Positions 62,145-64,000 of a stretch of DNA of 64,000 nucleotides are shown piece after piece (positions within the stretch are counted from its first letter, which is position 1; each line of letters starts with the position of its first letter). Made by a program: the position numbers and the translations under genes. Source of the stretch: JAYFQE01 sp034927345 (GTDB lineage Bacteria; Bacillota; Clostridia; Saccharofermentanales; UBA5734); the NCBI GenBank assembly GCA_034927345.1, contig JAYFQE010000010.1:13386-77385 (forward strand). The letters run 5' to 3'. Under the pieces are notes generated by a model, which saw only the letters and a list, made by a program, of their open reading frames with translations, made no database searches and had not been told where the DNA came from.

Positions 62145-63542
62145 TTGAAAACTCGATTATTAAAACAAAACACGGAACAAAGACGAGATTTGATTTTAAA
62201 CGGTTCGATCTCCACCACGATATTTCTGCTGTCCTTACCGGCATTGATGATGGGTCTTGTACAATCGGCCATCCCGGTTGTCGACGGTCTCTTTATTAAC
62301 AATATCGCCGGCACCATTGCCGCCAGCGCCGTAACCTATTGCGGCCCCATCGTCAACATGTTCGGCGCGCTGGCTCAGGGTTTAAGCGTGGCCGGAATGG
62401 CCATCATCGGCCAAGCCAACGGCAAAGGCGACTTTGACGACGCCAAGCGGGTTTCCACACAAATGGTCATTTTCGCTTTTTGCTCCGGCTTTATTCTGGC
62501 GCCGATCCTGGTTGCCATCTCATTCCCGATATCCTGGCATGTCAATGCCGCCATATCCCATGAAGTTTTTCTTTATCTCGCATTAAACGCCCTGGTTCTG
62601 CCCTTTTCCTTCATGGAAGCCATATACAACGCGATAAAAAACGCCGGCGGCAAGCCGGAAGATACTTTTATCCGAATGGTCATCATGCTGGTTTTGAAAA
62701 TTATTTTCAACGCTTTATTCATCGCGGTATTTCACTGGGGCATCATCGGCGCGGTCATGGCTTCGCTGGCATCCAACATTCTGATCAGCGCCTGGATGTA
62801 TTATGAATTGTTTATAAAGAAAAGCTGCGATCAGTTGATCTTATCCGGTTTCAAATATGATAAGCAAATCCTGTCAGATCTGATTCGTGTTGGATTTCCT
62901 TCGATGCTGTCCAGCTTAATCCTCAACCTGGGCTTTTTCCTGATCAATAACGAAGTGCAGAAGTACGGCGCAACAGTCCTGAACGGTCAAGGGATCGCCA
63001 GCAACATCACATCGGTCTGCTTTATCGTACCTTCCTCGTTCGGTTCTTCGGTAACAACGCTGGTCAGCATGAATATCGGCGCCGGAAAAGCTAAGCGGGC
63101 CCGTTCGTCCTGCCTGGCCGGCTGCATCATCAGCAGCATTACGGCTGCTATCCTGATTGCCCTTGTCGTGCCGTTATCTTCCCGCTTAACCTTGTTTTTT
63201 ACCAGAGATTCGGATGTTTTAACCGTCGCGAACAACGCCTTGCATATTTATACTTATTCCGTCGTCGGATTCGGGGTCTGCATGGTTCTGCAAGGAGCCT
63301 TCATCGGCTTAGGCCACACCCGGATCACTCTGGTCATCAGCATCTTGCGCATATGGCTCCTGCGGTACATCTTTATCCTGGCCACCGAGCAATATCTCAG
63401 CTTTTATTCTGTATTTTGGGGAAATTTATTTTCCAACTATATGGCCGCGCTGATAACGATGATCATGATCTTCCGGGTGAAATGGGTTTCGGTCATTCCG
63501 CCCAGAAAATCAACCGGCGGCGAATCCATACAACCCGACTAG
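62145..63542 (+). CDS. MATE-family multidrug/metabolite exporter
   Basis: 465 residues with about twelve hydrophobic segments in two halves. ALMMGLVQSAIPVVDGLFINN and GLSVAGMAIIGQANGKGD are typical MATE stretches of half one, and GFPSMLSSLILNLGFFLINN of half two. Start TTG at 62145 has only a weak ribosome site, but no ATG comes before residue 35. Probably exports a metabolite or drug by cation antiport. Shares its regulatory region with DegT. Confidence 0.9.
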   Translation: MKTRLLKQNTEQRRDLILNGSISTTIFLLSLPALMMGLVQSAIPVVDGLFINNIAGTIAASAVTYCGPIVNMFGALAQGLSVAGMAIIGQANGKGDFDDAKRVSTQMVIFAFCSGFILAPILVAISFPISWHVNAAISHEVFLYLALNALVLPFSFMEAIYNAIKNAGGKPEDTFIRMVIMLVLKIIFNALFIAVFHWGIIGAVMASLASNILISAWMYYELFIKKSCDQLILSGFKYDKQILSDLIRVGFPSMLSSLILNLGFFLINNEVQKYGATVLNGQGIASNITSVCFIVPSSFGSSVTTLVSMNIGAGKAKRARSSCLAGCIISSITAAILIALVVPLSSRLTLFFTRDSDVLTVANNALHIYTYSVVGFGVCMVLQGAFIGLGHTRITLVISILRIWLLRYIFILATEQYLSFYSVFWGNLFSNYMAALITMIMIFRVKWVSVIPPRKSTGGESIQPD

Positions 63543-63560
63543 AAGCGAGGAGCCGGATAT

Positions 63561-63768
63561 TTACTGCTTTGCGGCAGCCGATTCGGACAGCTTGGTCATG
63601 AGGTTCCATTCGTTGGTTGTTCTGTCAAGATAGCTGCCATCCTTGACTTCCAGCATGGAATAGGCATCGCTGCCAAGGAAATATCGTCTTCCATCGTCCA
63701 TTTTACCTAAAAAGATCAGGTATGGATGATCAAACAAAGGATCCGCCTGATTCAGGCCTTGAAAAGAC
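63561..63768 (-). pseudogene. 3' remnant of a gene cut by the IS256-type element
   Basis: About 68 codons to a TAA at 63563-63561 encode DHPYLIFLGKMDDGRRYFLG..., with normal amino-acid make-up, while the codons upstream read through the insertion end. The stretch resembles the end of a secreted or lipoprotein domain, family not recognised. The rest of the gene, if it survives, lies beyond the right edge. Confidence 0.6.
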
Positions 63769-64000
63769 GAGTCTGTAAAATAGTTTGTGCTAATGGCTAA
63801 ACCATATAAAATAGAAATATGGAGGCCGAGAGCAATGGACAAACTATGGACGAAGGAATAACTGAGAGCATTTATCAAGGACAATAATCTCAAGTCAGCA
63901 GACGATGCCCAGAAAGCGCTGAAAGAATTATTCAAAAACACCATCCCAGAGATGCTGGAGGGGGAACTGGATACCGAACTCGGATACGAAAAGGGCGAGA
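63769..64000 (+). mobile_element. Left end of an IS256-family insertion sequence
   Basis: GAGTCTGTAAAATAGTTTGTGC at 63769-63790 looks like an IS256-type left terminal repeat, and a transposase-like frame follows 44 bases later. Flanking GAAAAGAC (63761-63768) would be the 8-base target duplication. The right end is outside the window. Confidence 0.75.
63835..64000 (+). pseudogene. IS256-family transposase, N-terminal part with in-frame stop
   Basis: GGAGG is 9 bases before the ATG at 63835. The frame reads MDKLWTKE then TAA at 63859-63861, then continues LRAFIKDNNLKSADDAQ... and ...TELGYEKGE to the window edge, a classic IS256 (mutator-type) N-terminus. A CAA or CAG codon at that position would restore it. 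A CTG immediately after the stop could be an alternative start. Without the rest, whether the element is active is unknown. Confidence 0.7.

Overview
The window looks like chromosome from an anaerobic, Gram-positive-type (low-GC Firmicutes, Clostridia-like) bacterium, although base composition is only around 50% GC. Three things support this. Ribosomal protein S12 carries the ~13-residue insertion before the SPQKRG motif that I know from Firmicutes. Strong GGAGG ribosome sites and frequent GTG/TTG starts are the rule. Exported proteins are lipoproteins or membrane-anchored, and no outer-membrane genes are seen. Anaerobic life is suggested by a monomeric [FeFe] hydrogenase and a single-cluster ferredoxin. 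No tRNA, rRNA, CRISPR array or prophage was found, and no gene-free stretch exceeds 300 bases.

Layout. 1-4.2 kb: the end of a cupin-type regulator, then a tightly overlapping potABCD polyamine importer. 4.2-11.4 kb (minus): lon, then the str operon rpsL-rpsG-fusA-tuf with its own promoter and a strong tuf terminator. 11.5-20.9 kb: a NAT_N/GNAT_C-like protein, a Cof-type HAD phosphatase, hemolysin III, a serine hydrolase, a YhhN protein, a NuoE-like 2Fe-2S protein plus [FeFe] hydrogenase, CorA and enolase. 21-26.4 kb: a MalY/PatB lyase and a sugar-acid-type operon (two TIM-barrel isomerases plus a Gfo/Idh/MocA dehydrogenase) facing an AraC activator. 26.4-33.5 kb: a CmpB-like membrane protein and a five-gene MacAB/YknXYZ-like export system with two adaptors and a repeat-bearing lipoprotein. 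33.7-36.5 kb: a second Gfo/Idh/MocA + ThuA operon with a divergent AraC regulator. 36.5-47.8 kb: a degenerate EAL protein, a histidine phosphatase, NAD synthetase converging on a sirtuin, MutM, ferredoxin, a two-component system with a third overlapping gene, a HAD phosphatase and a VOC protein.

48-63.5 kb is the most unusual part. It holds a serine-palmitoyltransferase-like alpha-oxoamine synthase, a ribokinase beside an AraC regulator, and an overlapping kinase-nucleotidyltransferase-phosphohexomutase operon that has the logic of NDP-sugar salvage. Next come a cytoplasmic neutral-ceramidase-fold protein lacking the expected catalytic serine, paired with NagA, and a minus-strand group of DegT aminotransferase, PIG-L deacetylase, zinc polyol dehydrogenase and YhcH. 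The DegT gene faces a MATE exporter across an intergenic region carrying repeated TACAAAACG-type operators. Together these suggest uptake, modification or breakdown of amino sugars or aminocyclitols; the substrate cannot be read from sequence alone.

The right edge holds the left end of an IS256-family element that has cut a minus-strand gene and whose transposase frame has an in-frame TAA at codon 9.
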